The notes below the pieces were generated by a model. It had not been told where the DNA came from and did not search any database. It worked only from the letters and a program-made list of their open reading frames with translations. The translations under genes were made by a program, and so were the position numbers. Shown in pieces: positions 62,970 to 64,000 of a stretch of DNA of 64,000 bases. The stretch is from positions 310,001 through 374,000 of the forward strand of contig NZ_JACHZQ010000005.1 of the NCBI RefSeq assembly GCF_014193655.1, in the 5' to 3' direction. Source of the stretch: Rhizobium sp. BK313. Its GTDB lineage: Bacteria > Pseudomonadota > Alphaproteobacteria > Rhizobiales > Rhizobiaceae. Positions within the stretch are counted from its first letter, which is position 1, and every line of letters starts with the position of its first letter.

Positions 62970-64000
62970 ATGACCAAGACTTTCCTGCGGCGGGCGGCTT
63001 TGGCCGCCATGCTCGCCACCAGCTCTCTCGTTCCCGCGATTGCGGCCCATGCCGCCGACACGCCGAACAAGGGCGGCACCATCACCGTCACCTACAAGGA
63101 CGACATCGCCACTCTCGACCCGGCGATCGGCTACGACTGGCAGAACTGGTCGATGATCAACGCGGTGTTCTCGCGCCTGGTCGACTACACGCCCGGCACC
63201 ACTGAGCTGAAGCCGTCGCTCGCTGAAAGCTACGATGTCTCGCCGGACGGCAAGACCTATACGTTCAAGCTGCACACCGGCGTCAAGTTCACCAATGGCC
63301 GTGAAGTCACCGCCGCCGACGTGAAATATTCGATCGAACGCGCCGTCAATCCGAAGACCCAGAGCCCCGGCGCCGGCTTCTTCCACTCGATCGTCGGCGC
63401 CGACGCCATGACGGCGGGTACCGCGCAGGCGCTCGACGGCATCAAGGTCGTCGACGACCACACCGTCCAGTTCACCCTCGTCCAGCCTGACGCGACCTTC
63501 CTCAACGTGCTGGCGCTCAACTTCGCCTCGGTCGTGCCGAAGGAAGCTGTCGAAGCTGCAGGCGGTGATTTCGGCAAGAAGCCGGTTGGCTCCGGTGCCT
63601 TCATCCTGAAGGAATGGACGGTCGGCCAGCGCTTGGTTTTCGCAAGGAACCCCGATTACTTCATCAAGGACCGCCCGCATATCGACGGCTATACCGTTGA
63701 AATCGGCCAGGAGCCGCTGGTGGCGCTACTGCGCCTGCAGAAGGGCGAAGTGGACATTGCCGGCGACGGCATTCCGCCTGCCAAGTTCCTGGAGATGCAG
63801 AAGTCGCCGGACTTCAAGGGCATGATCGTCGATCGCCAGCAGCTCGAAACCAGTTATGTGACGCTCAACACCCAGGTAGCGCCGTTCGATAACGTCAAGG
63901 TACGCCAGGCCGTTAACATGGCAATCAACAAGGATCGCATCGTCCGCATCATCAACGGCCGCGCGACACCGGCAACGCAGGTGCTGCCGCCGATGATGGC
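62970..64000 (+). CDS. ABC transporter substrate-binding protein, family 5 (cut by window end)
   Basis: The frame opens with ATG at 62970 (AGAGGAG upstream) and stays open to the window end, giving 343 residues. A signal peptide (RRAALAAMLATSSLVPAIAAHA) is followed by the family 5 pattern: ITVTYKDDIATLDPAIGYDW, LAESYDVSPDGKTYTFKLHTG, VTAADVKYSIERAVNP and VRQAVNMAINKDRIV near 312. It is the binding protein for the two permeases just upstream. The ATP-binding subunits presumably follow beyond the window. Confidence 0.93.
   Translation, partial: MTKTFLRRAALAAMLATSSLVPAIAAHAADTPNKGGTITVTYKDDIATLDPAIGYDWQNWSMINAVFSRLVDYTPGTTELKPSLAESYDVSPDGKTYTFKLHTGVKFTNGREVTAADVKYSIERAVNPKTQSPGAGFFHSIVGADAMTAGTAQALDGIKVVDDHTVQFTLVQPDATFLNVLALNFASVVPKEAVEAAGGDFGKKPVGSGAFILKEWTVGQRLVFARNPDYFIKDRPHIDGYTVEIGQEPLVALLRLQKGEVDIAGDGIPPAKFLEMQKSPDFKGMIVDRQQLETSYVTLNTQVAPFDNVKVRQAVNMAINKDRIVRIINGRATPATQVLPPMM

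Overview
The window looks like a chromosomal or large-replicon segment of an alphaproteobacterium of the Rhizobiaceae (Rhizobium/Agrobacterium type). The reasons are the high-GC codon use, many four-base ATGA operon overlaps, a rhizobial DUF1612/HTH protein of the RHE_PE00001 type, an HmrR/CueR-like copper regulator beside a CPx-ATPase, and a hut locus of the HutF (deiminase) type. The replicon and species cannot be fixed from sequence alone. No rRNA, tRNA, CRISPR array, IS element or phage gene was seen.

Layout. 1-3370: end of an RND adaptor and its HAE1-type pump. 3409-4431: zinc alcohol dehydrogenase. 4434-12156 (minus): an MdtABC-type operon of one adaptor and two different RND pumps. 12411-26189: a catabolic island with a quinone-oxidoreductase-like acyl-CoA reductase, a complete oligopeptide-type ABC transporter, an enolase-superfamily enzyme, a MaoC-like hydratase, a fused double CaiB/BaiF CoA-transferase, a LacI-type regulator and an amidase gene broken by one in-frame TGA. 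Two copies of the same 16-bp operator (TTGCAT-N4-ATGCAA) tie both operons to the LacI regulator. 26290-27387: DUF1612 protein. 27493-30462: copper P-type ATPase plus CueR/HmrR with a textbook MerR-type promoter. 30723-36186: thiolase, a VapBC-type toxin-antitoxin pair, a small secreted protein, a DHA2 MFS exporter and a sulfite-oxidase-fold enzyme.

35623-42910 is a histidine-utilisation locus: hutI-hutH-hutU-hutD leftward, and hutF-hutC rightward from a shared promoter region with a TGTATATACA palindrome. hutG is not in the window. 43295-46933 is a TetR-controlled unit: three copies of a CTACC-N4-GGTAG-like palindrome lie before the regulator and before a secreted DUF5666-like protein, followed by a cytochrome b and a Tat-exported molybdopterin oxidoreductase. 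47106-48538 is a CPA1 sodium/proton antiporter gene that has lost an internal segment and its frame. 48641-53846 is a third RND system (adaptor and pump) with a divergent AcrR-type repressor and an AcrR-like 24-bp operator.

53843-55223 is an Lrp/AsnC regulator divergent from a tryptophan-2,3-dioxygenase-superfamily gene that lacks the usual GTGGSSG loop. 55244-57257 is mntR divergent from mntH. 57390-59204 is a membrane-anchored M23 peptidase with a His-to-Tyr change in its metal site. From 59393 to the window end an operon starts with a strong leader terminator, then amiC- and amiR-like genes (amide sensor and ANTAR antiterminator), then two peptide-type ABC permeases and a substrate-binding protein cut by the window edge. 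This suggests transcription-antitermination control of a transporter rather than of an amidase.
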